DNA of 36,858 nucleotides, from assembly GCA_030730365.1 (NCBI GenBank), contig JANQVJ010000027.1, positions 149,822 through 186,679 of the forward strand. The letters are read 5' to 3'. A program made the position numbers and the translations under genes. Source of the DNA: Verrucomicrobiales bacterium (GTDB lineage Bacteria > Verrucomicrobiota > Verrucomicrobiia > Verrucomicrobiales > DEV007). Positions 1-7,060 of this stretch are shown here, piece after piece. Each line of letters begins with the position of its first letter. Positions within the stretch are counted from its first letter, which is position 1. The notes beneath the pieces are model-generated. The model searched no databases. It was not told the origin of the DNA and worked only from the letters and a program-made list of their open reading frames with translations.

Positions 1-34
1 GGAGAAAACTGCCGCCGCTGAAGAAGAGGCCTGA
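1..34 (+). CDS. C-terminal tail of an upstream gene (partial)
   Basis: A reading frame open from the window edge ends at TGA 32-34 and encodes an Ala/Glu-rich tail (EKTAAAEEEA). A terminator-like hairpin follows at once, which fits a real gene end. Such acidic alanine-rich tails are common on ribosomal proteins, but ten residues are too few to name the gene. Confidence 0.4.
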   Translation, partial: EKTAAAEEEA

Positions 35-50
35 TTTTCCTTTCACATCG

Positions 51-69
51 AGGCGGACTCTCCGCCTTT
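51..69 (+). terminator. Putative intrinsic terminator
   Basis: Stem AGGCGGA (51-57), 3-base loop CTC, and the perfect complement TCCGCCT (61-67), followed by a short and interrupted T run. It lies between the partial gene ending at 34 and the gene starting at 97. The T tract is weak, so efficiency is uncertain. Confidence 0.5.
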
Positions 70-96
70 ACAACCTTTTGAGAATGGCGGCTCGCG

Positions 97-546
97 ATGA
101 ATAAATCCCGGCCGTCATTTTTATTGGTCGACGGGAACAATGTCATCCACGGCTGGGATGACCTGCTCGACCTGCATCGTCGCGTCCCCGGCAGTGCTTA
201 TCCGGAACTGGTGAGACGCCTCGCCGAGTATCGGGATTTTACGGGTGAGCGCGTCGTGGTTGTCTTCGACGGTAGGGGAGCGACCCTCACCGAAGAGCGG
301 CCCTCACCCGGTCTCCAGGTCATCTACACGAGTGGTGGCCAAACCGCCGACGATGTCATCGAGCGCCTCGCGATCCGATACGCTGCGCAATACGAGATCA
401 CCGTCGCGACCGATGATCGCGCCGAACAGGATGTCGTCGCCGCCGCCGGAGGTCAATGCATGTCCATTGATCTCCTCCGTCAACGACTCGAGGCCGCCAA
501 ACGTGCTCAGGAGGAATGGCTGAAGCGCCATCGGCGCAAGCGTTAG
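97..546 (+). CDS. NYN domain (YacP/Rae1-like) RNase
   Basis: A 149-residue protein made almost entirely of one NYN (PIN-like) nuclease domain. The sequence shows the N-terminal DGNN motif (residues 12-15), a central FDGRG (57-61), a DD pair at 85-86 and a late ATDD (104-107). These acidic residues form the expected metal-binding active site. In Bacillus the related YacP/Rae1 is a ribosome-associated mRNA endonuclease, and other NYN proteins act in RNA processing. The C-terminus is basic (KRHRRKR), consistent with RNA contact. Length matches compact bacterial members. Family assignment is firm, but the RNA target is not known. It follows a likely terminator, so it probably has its own promoter. 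Confidence 0.85.
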   Translation: MNKSRPSFLLVDGNNVIHGWDDLLDLHRRVPGSAYPELVRRLAEYRDFTGERVVVVFDGRGATLTEERPSPGLQVIYTSGGQTADDVIERLAIRYAAQYEITVATDDRAEQDVVAAAGGQCMSIDLLRQRLEAAKRAQEEWLKRHRRKR

Positions 547-681
547 TGAGGCGCGCCCTTATCCGGCAGGGTTGGGGATCTCGGCCCGAGCGACCGCCTG
601 CGCGATCGAACAGAAGGGCGGGTAAATCGATTTCCTGCATCGCCCTTGCGCGGCGCAGCGGACTATCGTATTTTCACTCAC

Positions 682-2010
682 ATGAATTCCACCGCCCAGG
701 AACGTTTCTGGACTCGGCGCGCCTCTTCTCTGGCGAGGCGGGTGAACCTGGGATGGTGGCTTGATCGTTTCAACGGTCTCTTCGTCGTCTCGCTCGTGGT
801 CTTCGCGGTCGTAGTTCTCGTGGTGCGGTCCTACCGTGGCGCTTTTCTTTCTCTGCCCCTGCTTGCAGCCAGTCTCGGTGTGCTCGTGCTCGTGCTCGCC
901 CTCACTGCATGGCTCCTCAGTCGCCGGCGCTTCATTGGGATCGAGGAGGGGCTCGTGAGACTCGATGACCGGCTCCATTTGCACAATCGTCTCAGTGCCG
1001 CTTATCATCGTGTCGGTCCATGGCCCGCGAATGTGAGCGAATTTTCTGCCGCCGCTTTCCGATGGCATTTTGGCAGGGCCCTGCTCCCTGTGATCCTGAC
1101 GCTGGCGCTCGTCACGGTGGCCTGGTTTGTGCCGGTAAAGCGCGCGCCCGGAGGCGAACTTGCGGCGCCGGTGGAACCCGGGGCATGGGAGCAGATGGAG
1201 GACTGGCTCGCTACTTTGGAAGAGGACAATCTAATCGAGGAGAGCGCGGTTGAGGAACTCAAGAGTCGTATCGAAGAGCTGCGCGATCAGCCCGAAGACG
1301 AATGGTTCAGTCACTCGAGTCTGGAGGCAACCGACACCCTCTCGGAGACGCTGGGGCGGCAACTGCGTGACATGGCGTCAGAGATGGCAGCGCTGGATCG
1401 TAACATCGCGGTGCTGAAAGATTTTCCATTGGAGATGAGCGAGGCGAGCCGCGAGCAAAAGCTGAAAGAGTTCTCCGACGCGCTCGATGCCCTCGAAGGC
1501 AGCGGTCTCGCGATGAACATGGAGATGATGAAGCAGTTGAAATCCCTCGACCCTTCCAGTCTCGGGCAGGAGACGCTCTCCGGGCTTTCGGCGGAGCAAT
1601 TAAAGGCCCTCCAGAGCCAATTGCAGAAGGGGTCGTGCGCTCTCGGCTCGCTCGAGGGCCTGCCCGGGCTAGGGTCGATGCAGCTGGGCATGGGCATAGG
1701 AAAAGGGAAGGGGATGACTCCGGGCATGGGCGGAGTGGACCGTGGCCGCGGGGATGCGCCGATCTTCTTTGGCGACACGGAGGACGATCTCGGCACCAAC
1801 AGGATCGAGAAGGTGAAAAACGAGGATTTTTCGCGTGCTACGATAGGTGAAGTTCTCGGGCTTGGCGAGACGGAGCGCGAGCTCGATGAGTCCGCGATCG
1901 GTCCCCAGGCGGGCGGCGGGGTGAGCTCGACCGGTCAGGGCGGTGACGCAGTCTCGCGGGAGACGCTGCGACCGGATGAGGAGGCGGTGCTGAAACGCTA
2001 TTTCAAGTGA
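682..2010 (+). CDS. Membrane-anchored coiled-coil protein of unknown function
   Basis: A 442-residue protein if started at ATG 682 (MNSTAQERFW). An in-frame ATG at 646 adds 12 unconvincing residues. Two adjacent hydrophobic helices (about residues 30-80) and a third (about 125-145) form a membrane domain. A long charged helical region rich in Glu, Leu and Arg follows (about 155-320), then a Gly/Met-rich low-complexity stretch (GMGIGKGKGMTPGMGG) and an acidic C-terminal region ending in EEAVLKRYFK. The architecture resembles proteins found beside MoxR/BatA-type genes in this phylum, but those neighbours are not visible here, so this is only an impression. No catalytic motif is recognisable. 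Confidence 0.75.
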   Translation: MNSTAQERFWTRRASSLARRVNLGWWLDRFNGLFVVSLVVFAVVVLVVRSYRGAFLSLPLLAASLGVLVLVLALTAWLLSRRRFIGIEEGLVRLDDRLHLHNRLSAAYHRVGPWPANVSEFSAAAFRWHFGRALLPVILTLALVTVAWFVPVKRAPGGELAAPVEPGAWEQMEDWLATLEEDNLIEESAVEELKSRIEELRDQPEDEWFSHSSLEATDTLSETLGRQLRDMASEMAALDRNIAVLKDFPLEMSEASREQKLKEFSDALDALEGSGLAMNMEMMKQLKSLDPSSLGQETLSGLSAEQLKALQSQLQKGSCALGSLEGLPGLGSMQLGMGIGKGKGMTPGMGGVDRGRGDAPIFFGDTEDDLGTNRIEKVKNEDFSRATIGEVLGLGETERELDESAIGPQAGGGVSSTGQGGDAVSRETLRPDEEAVLKRYFK

Positions 2011-2089
2011 GATCGCGGACCGATTCCGCTGGGTCCGGCCCACACTCGACAAGGGGGCGATTCGGGGCTTTAGTCGGCGGTCCCTGTCT

Positions 2090-2632
2090 ATGCACCGCCA
2101 ACCGCTCCTCACACTCCTCGAACATTACCTGATGCGACATCCCGCCGAGGGCGACACGACCCTGCGGTATCGGGATTTCGTCATGCGGAATCCGCTCTGC
2201 TTCGAGCGGCATCTCGCCGAGGGCCATGTCACCGGATCGGCCTGGATCCTCGATCAGAGCGGAGAAAAAACGCTCCTGACACATCATCGTAAACTGAATC
2301 TATGGCTCCAGCCGGGGGGGCATGCCGACGGCAACAGCGACGTCCTCGCAGTGGCGATGCAGGAGTGTCTCGAGGAGACGGGGCTGACCTCGCTCGTCCC
2401 GGTCGCTAAGGGTATCTTCGATCTCGATATCCACGCGATTCCCGCGAGGAAAGACGAGCCCTCACATTACCACTACGACGTGCGATTTCTTGTCCGGGAC
2501 ACCGGCGGGGAGGATTTCATCGTTTCCGGGGAATCGCACGAACTGGCCTGGGTGCCGCTCGAGCGGCTCGAGGACTACACGAGCGAGTGGTCGATGCGCC
2601 GCATGCGCGACAAGGCGCTGCGGTCCGGCTGA
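2090..2632 (+). CDS. Nudix hydrolase
   Basis: A 180-residue protein with a Nudix fold. The Nudix box lies around residues 77-99 (GHADGNSD...QECLEETGL). The catalytic glutamates of the REUxEE core are present (E92, E95, E96), while the usual first Glu of the box is Ser and the Arg is Gln. Family members hydrolyse nucleoside diphosphates linked to another moiety using Mg2+; the substrate cannot be read from sequence. A preceding WLQPGGHAD is typical of a bacterial subgroup that retains activity. Its stop codon is immediately next to the stop of the opposing PQQ gene, with no base between them. Confidence 0.85.
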   Translation: MHRQPLLTLLEHYLMRHPAEGDTTLRYRDFVMRNPLCFERHLAEGHVTGSAWILDQSGEKTLLTHHRKLNLWLQPGGHADGNSDVLAVAMQECLEETGLTSLVPVAKGIFDLDIHAIPARKDEPSHYHYDVRFLVRDTGGEDFIVSGESHELAWVPLERLEDYTSEWSMRRMRDKALRSG

Positions 2633-3958
2633 TTACTTCCGCACCGCGTAGAGGATGTTGTCGGTCCGGATGTAGAGGGTCTTGCCCGCGGGGACGATGG
2701 AGGCGCGAATGTTGACGCTCTGCGAGGTGCCGAAGCTGGTGGCGTTGAGCACTTCGCCGCCATCGACTCCGGCGCTGTAGACAAAGACTTCGCCGAGGTG
2801 GCTGATGAGGTAGATCTTGCCATCGACGCCGGTGGGCGAGGCCTCAAGCTTGGTCTTGGCGTCGATCGCTTTGCTCCAGATCACCTTGCCCGAGACGGGG
2901 TGGACGCAGCTGAGGAATTTGTTGCGGTCGTTCAGCACGTAGAAGTAGCCGTCGTAGAAAAGCGGAGTGGGCACGTCGGAGGTCATTTCCTTGCCTTCGC
3001 TCATCCAAAGCTTAGACGAACCGGGGAGATTGCCGTTCCCGCCCGCCTTGATGGCGTAGACCGGGTCGCCTTTGGGGGCACAGACGAGAAAGACTCCCTC
3101 GCCGTAGACAGGGGAGGGGACGAGGCGCCAGTGACCGATCTGAGTGGGGTTGTAGGTGCCCCAGCGCCAGAGTTCTTTGCCGGTGGCGGGGTCATGTCCG
3201 GTGAGGCAATCGCCGCCCGCGATGACGATTTCGGGACGACCGTCGTGCAGGACGGGAATAGGAGTGGAAAAGGCCTCTTTTGACTCCTGCACGGCGTCGT
3301 TCGGGCGGATGTGTTTCCACTTGGTTTCGCCGGTAGCGGGATCCAGCGCGATAAGGTAGGAATCGATCGGGCCATCGGTGCGGCCGCGACCGTTCACGGG
3401 GACATCGCGCTGGAGCACCTGGAGGTAGAGAAGACCGTCATAGAGCTGGGGTGAACTCGAGAAAGTCCACTGGAAGGCGAAGTCTCCGTAGTCGGCCTCG
3501 ATGTCGCGGTGCCAGAGTTGTTTGCCGTCAAAGTCGTAGGCGGCGAGGTCGCCGTTGCCGCTGAAGAACCATACGGTTTTACCATCGGTCACAGGCGAAG
3601 CGCCAGCGTAGGTCGATCGCTCATCGATGCGGACCCCTTTGCCGAAGGGAACCGACCAGACGATCTCGCCGGTCTTCGCGCTGATGCGGATCCCGACGAC
3701 CGCGTCGGCCTTTTCATCGACAGAGGTCAAAAAGACAGCCTCGCCCCAGACGGCTGGCGTCGAGGCCCCTTCACCGGGAAGTTCGCTTTTCCATGCCACC
3801 CCGTCAGTCGGGGAGAAAACGGAGGGAAAACCCGTCCCGGTCGATGATCCGTTGAAATGGGGGCCCCGCCAGTTCGGCCAGTTTTCGGCCTGCAATGTCT
3901 GGGTGCCGGCGAGAGTGGCGAGGGTGGCGGCGAGTGAGAAAAGGGCGGGTTTCAACAT
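2633..3958 (-). CDS. Secreted PQQ-like beta-propeller protein
   Basis: A 441-residue protein started at 3958 (MLKPALFSLA), because the residues upstream of this Met do not look like a signal peptide while those after it do (hydrophobic stretch ending ...LQAENWPNWRGP). It is built from repeated PQQ-type propeller blades with motifs such as GKTVWFFSGNGDLAAYD, GKELWRWG and GKVIWSKA. This is the BamB/quinoprotein-like family seen in many copies in planctomycetes and verrucomicrobia, usually beginning W-x-N-W-R-G-P. No catalytic quinoprotein residues are obvious, so it may act as a binding scaffold in the periplasm rather than as an enzyme. A paralogue lies at 30751-31965. Confidence 0.85.
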   Translation of the reverse strand: MLKPALFSLAATLATLAGTQTLQAENWPNWRGPHFNGSSTGTGFPSVFSPTDGVAWKSELPGEGASTPAVWGEAVFLTSVDEKADAVVGIRISAKTGEIVWSVPFGKGVRIDERSTYAGASPVTDGKTVWFFSGNGDLAAYDFDGKQLWHRDIEADYGDFAFQWTFSSSPQLYDGLLYLQVLQRDVPVNGRGRTDGPIDSYLIALDPATGETKWKHIRPNDAVQESKEAFSTPIPVLHDGRPEIVIAGGDCLTGHDPATGKELWRWGTYNPTQIGHWRLVPSPVYGEGVFLVCAPKGDPVYAIKAGGNGNLPGSSKLWMSEGKEMTSDVPTPLFYDGYFYVLNDRNKFLSCVHPVSGKVIWSKAIDAKTKLEASPTGVDGKIYLISHLGEVFVYSAGVDGGEVLNATSFGTSQSVNIRASIVPAGKTLYIRTDNILYAVRK

Positions 3959-4174
3959 GATCGAGCGGGTTAGGGATAGGTAAAGGCTAGGCGAAAGGAA
4001 CATCCTCTGTCAAGATGACGAATTGGCGTAGACAAGTCTCTCGACGGTTGGTTCAAAAAAACTCACGTTGCTGCTCAAGTTGACGCGGGACTGCGCCGGC
4101 CGGGGCGAAACTGAAATCTCCCATTGAAACCTACCGGCGAATAGCGTCCCCTCGTTGGGGTGCTCCCATCAGAC

Positions 4175-4678
4175 ATGAAACAACTCCTCCTCATCCGGCA
4201 CGGAAAATCTGACTGGGATCATCCCGGATTGACCGATCATGACAGGCCTCTCAATGATCGCGGTTTGCGCGACGCCCCGCGCATGGCAAATGCGCTGATC
4301 GGGCTAGGGGTGCGGCCCGACCTCATCGTCTCGAGCACTGCCGTGAGAGCCCTGACGACGGCGCAATTGCTCGCCGGCAAAATGGGTTATCCTCCGGAAA
4401 ACATTCTCGAGGCCCCCGCGCTCTATCTCGCTCCCCCCGGCGTCATTCTGCGGACCATCCAGCAACTCGACGAGGCTGCGGGGACGGTCATGATCTTCGG
4501 GCACAATCCCGGGATGCACGAGGCTGTGGGTGCCTTTGCCGCAGGCGAAGAGGTGGCCGACTTTCCGACGCTCGCGGTTGCGCGGATCGAAATTTCGGCA
4601 GAGCACTGGGGATCGGTGGAGTGGGACTCGGCGCGCCTTCTCGAGCTCATTATCCCGCGGGGGCTAACTCCGGAGTGA
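4175..4678 (+). CDS. sixA: Phosphohistidine phosphatase SixA
   Basis: A 167-residue histidine phosphatase. It opens MKQLLLIRHGKSDWD, with the RHG catalytic motif at residues 8-10 and the second histidine in MIFGHNPGM (H110). Length and the KSDW signature fit SixA rather than the larger phosphoglycerate mutases. SixA removes phosphate from histidine in phosphorelay or PTS-type proteins. A GTG start at 4160 would add five residues, but ATG 4175 places the conserved beta-strand at the N-terminus as in the family. No kinase or PTS gene is in the window, so the partner is unknown. Confidence 0.9.
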   Translation: MKQLLLIRHGKSDWDHPGLTDHDRPLNDRGLRDAPRMANALIGLGVRPDLIVSSTAVRALTTAQLLAGKMGYPPENILEAPALYLAPPGVILRTIQQLDEAAGTVMIFGHNPGMHEAVGAFAAGEEVADFPTLAVARIEISAEHWGSVEWDSARLLELIIPRGLTPE

Positions 4679-4690
4679 CGCGAAATTTTC

Positions 4691-4722
4691 TTGGGCAGTC
4701 CGGCTCGCATGTTATATATAAT
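4691..4722 (+). promoter_or_regulatory. Possible sigma-70 promoter
   Basis: An AT-rich island in GC-rich DNA. TTGGGC (4691-4696) is followed after 16 bases by TATATA (4713-4718), which overlaps TATAAT (4717-4722). It sits 19 bases upstream of ATG 4741. The boxes are seen directly; promoter activity is inference. Confidence 0.35.
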
Positions 4723-4740
4723 GCCTTCACTTTTCTTATT

Positions 4741-5502
4741 ATGAACGACGCACCGCCTCCGCTGACACCCTCTTCGTCCAATCCTTACCAGCCCCAGCAA
4801 TATCAACAGGCACCTCCCGCCGGGACGCCGAATTCAGGATCGGGAAAGAAGTGGCTTTTCGGTTGCGGCTGCGGTTGCCTGGGGCTCATTTTGATCCTCT
4901 CCATTGGTGGTTATTTTGCCTACATCAAAATTCAGGAGGTCGCAGCCACCGCGATCGCCGAGTACACCGCGACCGAGTCTGTCGCGGTGGAGATCCCTCA
5001 GCTTTCCCAGGATCAGATCGATCAATCGGTCGAGAAGTTTAGCGCCTTCCAGGCAGGGCTGGCCGACGGCACCGAGCCGGTGACACTCGTGCTCTCGGGG
5101 CAGGACATCAATGCGCTGATCCAGTCTCATCCGACCTTCAAACCGCTCGCGGACCGAGCCAGTGTAACGGTGGAGGAGGATAGGCTCCGCAGCCAGGTGA
5201 GCCTGAGCCTCGAAGAACTCGACATCCCCATCCCCTTTATCGCCGAAGCGGTAAAAGGGAAATATTTCAACGGCATCGCGACCTTTTCCGTTGGGATGAC
5301 CGCCGGTCGCCCTGCGCTCTACATCGAGGGGCTGGAGGTGAATGATGCCGCCATTCCGGCCGAGTTCATGAGCGAGATCAGCAAACAGAACTTCCTCGAA
5401 GACGCCGGCAAAGATCCTGAGTTCGCAAAGCTGATCGAAATGATCGAGGACATCCGGATCGAAAACGGGGAGCTCAGAATCGTCCCGAAAGCGGCTCCCT
5501 GA
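4741..5502 (+). CDS. Single-TM protein with proline-rich N-terminus, function unknown
   Basis: 253 residues from ATG 4741 (MNDAPPPLTP). An open extension back to 4621 overlaps sixA and is not supported. A Pro/Gln/Ser-rich N-terminal tail of about 40 residues precedes a Cys/Gly-rich transmembrane helix (WLFGCGCGCLGLILILSIGG, about residues 38-57). The rest (about 200 residues) is predicted to lie outside the cytoplasm and alternates strands and helices, with no enzymatic motif. Proteins of this layout are frequent in verrucomicrobia and planctomycetes and are annotated as hypothetical. It follows sixA by 62 bases with a likely promoter in between, so it may be transcribed separately. Confidence 0.75.
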   Translation: MNDAPPPLTPSSSNPYQPQQYQQAPPAGTPNSGSGKKWLFGCGCGCLGLILILSIGGYFAYIKIQEVAATAIAEYTATESVAVEIPQLSQDQIDQSVEKFSAFQAGLADGTEPVTLVLSGQDINALIQSHPTFKPLADRASVTVEEDRLRSQVSLSLEELDIPIPFIAEAVKGKYFNGIATFSVGMTAGRPALYIEGLEVNDAAIPAEFMSEISKQNFLEDAGKDPEFAKLIEMIEDIRIENGELRIVPKAAP

Positions 5503-5519
5503 CGCCGGGGCCGGTCACC

Positions 5520-5774
5520 TCAGAGCTTCTCGTAGGTGCCTTCATCGCGCTTTTCCAGCACGGTGAAGCCCGCCGATTTAGCGTCACTGACCGAGAGCGG
5601 CTTCGTGATCTTCGGTGAGGTGATGCCTCGGGAGACGAGCTTTTTGACCGGATTGCGACAAAGAGGGCAGGCTTCCAGCGCCGGACGCGTGATCGGACGT
5701 CGGATCTCGAAACCTTTTTTGCAAATACGGCAGCCTCTCTCGGGATCGGCGGTGATGTATTCGTAGAGAGGCAT
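5520..5774 (-). CDS. FmdB-like zinc ribbon protein
   Basis: 84 residues, beginning MPLYEYITAD, the characteristic start of the FmdB/CxxC_CxxC_SSSS regulatory-protein family. Two CxxC pairs (C15/C18 and C36/C39) form a zinc ribbon. The C-terminal half is charged and likely flexible. The namesake was proposed to regulate formamidase, and most members are of unknown role. It lies downstream of rpsN on the same strand, but a strong terminator separates the two. The window also contains an N,N-dimethylformamidase-like gene (9857-11377); I see no evidence linking them. Confidence 0.85.
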   Translation of the reverse strand: MPLYEYITADPERGCRICKKGFEIRRPITRPALEACPLCRNPVKKLVSRGITSPKITKPLSVSDAKSAGFTVLEKRDEGTYEKL

Positions 5775-5829
5775 GGGGAAACTTCCGTGCGCGGGAGGGG
5801 ATTTGCAAGAGCGGCCCGACGGAGAAACG

Positions 5830-5856
5830 AAAAAAGCGGAGTCATCAGACCCCGCT
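5830..5856 (-). terminator. Intrinsic terminator of rpsN
   Basis: Read on the minus strand: stem AGCGGGGTC (5856-5848), loop TGAT, stem GACTCCGCT (5843-5835) with one G.U pair, followed by a run of six T. This is a textbook rho-independent terminator 39 bases after the rpsN stop. Confidence 0.85.
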
Positions 5857-5894
5857 CTCGGTGTGCCGCACGAAGCGGATAAGGAGCCGGCGAA

Positions 5895-6164
5895 TTACCA
5901 GCTCGACTTGGTCACGCCGGGGATCATCCCGTGTGAGGCCAGTTCGCGGAAGGTGATACGCGACATGCGGAAGCGGCGAAGGTAGCCACGACGACGACCG
6001 GTCACTTCACAACGATTGACAAGACGAGTCGGGCTCGCGTCACGGGGAAGCATGGTCAGACCATCATAGTCCTTCTCTGCTTTCAGCTTGGCACGAAGCT
6101 TCGCATACTTATTTACGGTGCGCTGCTTACGCGCGTTTCTGGTGATCCAACTCGATTTCGCCAT
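5895..6164 (-). CDS. rpsN: 30S ribosomal protein S14
   Basis: 89 residues. It starts [14 protein letters not shown] and ends in the conserved [17 protein letters not shown] block followed by IPGVTKSSW. It is the zinc-independent form: the CxxC pairs of the short S14 type are absent and [12 protein letters not shown] takes their place. S14 binds the 3' major domain of 16S rRNA in the small subunit head. Here it is a single-gene unit away from the large ribosomal operon, ending in its own terminator, which is common for the long S14 form in several phyla. Confidence 0.97.
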   Translation of the reverse strand: MAKSSWITRNARKQRTVNKYAKLRAKLKAEKDYDGLTMLPRDASPTRLVNRCEVTGRRRGYLRRFRMSRITFRELASHGMIPGVTKSSW

Positions 6165-6252
6165 AGTTGGAGGGAATCTATCCGTTTTGAGGGATTTTCA
6201 AGCGGAAAATGAACAATAGCGCTGGTAAGCAGGTCCTCATTTGTGATTCTCT

Positions 6253-7041
6253 ATGAATATGTCCAAATTTGCCCTCTTCGCGGGTCTTTTTCTCGCTCCG
6301 GTCCTGTATTTCAGCCCCTCTCTATTGCAATCACAGGATGCCCCGGAAGATGAACCGGAAAAGGACTGGCTCGAGTTTTACTACGAGAATCCCACTCCCG
6401 AGCAGTTTGTCACGCGGATGAAAGACTGGTCCGGCGACGGCACTCTCGACAACGAGCACGCGCGGCCCGCCCTGATCGCCTTCATCAGCCAGTTAATCAG
6501 GCAGAATGAACCCGAGCTCCAGGGCTGGTATGAGAACCTCTCAGGACTCACTCCCGGGCAGCTCCAGGTGATGCACACGGCGATGCTTTTTTCCCGCACG
6601 GCCGAGGCGGACCGGATCATGCGCGAAGTCTTCGGAAAATTCTACGACGAGCAGAAGCAGGAGACGCAGAAGATCCTCGAGATGCCGCTCGACGAGGCCT
6701 CCACGATGGACCTGCTCTGGGGCTTTTTCTACGCGACCGGTGCTGAGAGCGCGATCCGGCGCATCGTGATTGCGTTCCGTTTCAAAGATGCGCCCGATAA
6801 TCCCCCCGGAGTGGACATCCCCGAGGGATTTGTGCCGATGTATAAGGAGCTCCCCGAGTTTGCCGGTAACGCTCTCGTTGCCAACGGAGAGCGTCACCCG
6901 CGCGTCGTCGAGATTCTGAGCGAGATGCTTGAGAAAGACGAGTCGCTCATGAAAGTCGAAAAAGAGGGCGTCTACGACGTGCTCTCCGTGCTCGATCCAA
7001 AAAAGTATCCGCCGGTTGATCGTGAGAAAAAAGCGGCGTGA
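6253..7041 (+). CDS. Secreted alpha-helical protein of unknown function
   Basis: 262 residues. A hydrophobic N-terminus (KFALFAGLFLAPVLYFSPSL) looks like a signal peptide with cleavage near residue 27-30, followed by an acidic segment (DAPEDEPEKDW). The mature part is mostly helical with repeated short helices (for example QLQVMHTAMLFSRTAEADR and AESAIRRIVIAFRF), suggesting a solenoid-like fold. No catalytic motif is recognised. A second in-frame Met at residue 3 (ATG 6259) is an equally possible start. It converges on the heme-binding dehydrogenase gene ending at 7061. Confidence 0.75.
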   Translation: MNMSKFALFAGLFLAPVLYFSPSLLQSQDAPEDEPEKDWLEFYYENPTPEQFVTRMKDWSGDGTLDNEHARPALIAFISQLIRQNEPELQGWYENLSGLTPGQLQVMHTAMLFSRTAEADRIMREVFGKFYDEQKQETQKILEMPLDEASTMDLLWGFFYATGAESAIRRIVIAFRFKDAPDNPPGVDIPEGFVPMYKELPEFAGNALVANGERHPRVVEILSEMLEKDESLMKVEKEGVYDVLSVLDPKKYPPVDREKKAA

Positions 7042-7060
7042 GAGGGGAAAGGTGAGTCGG

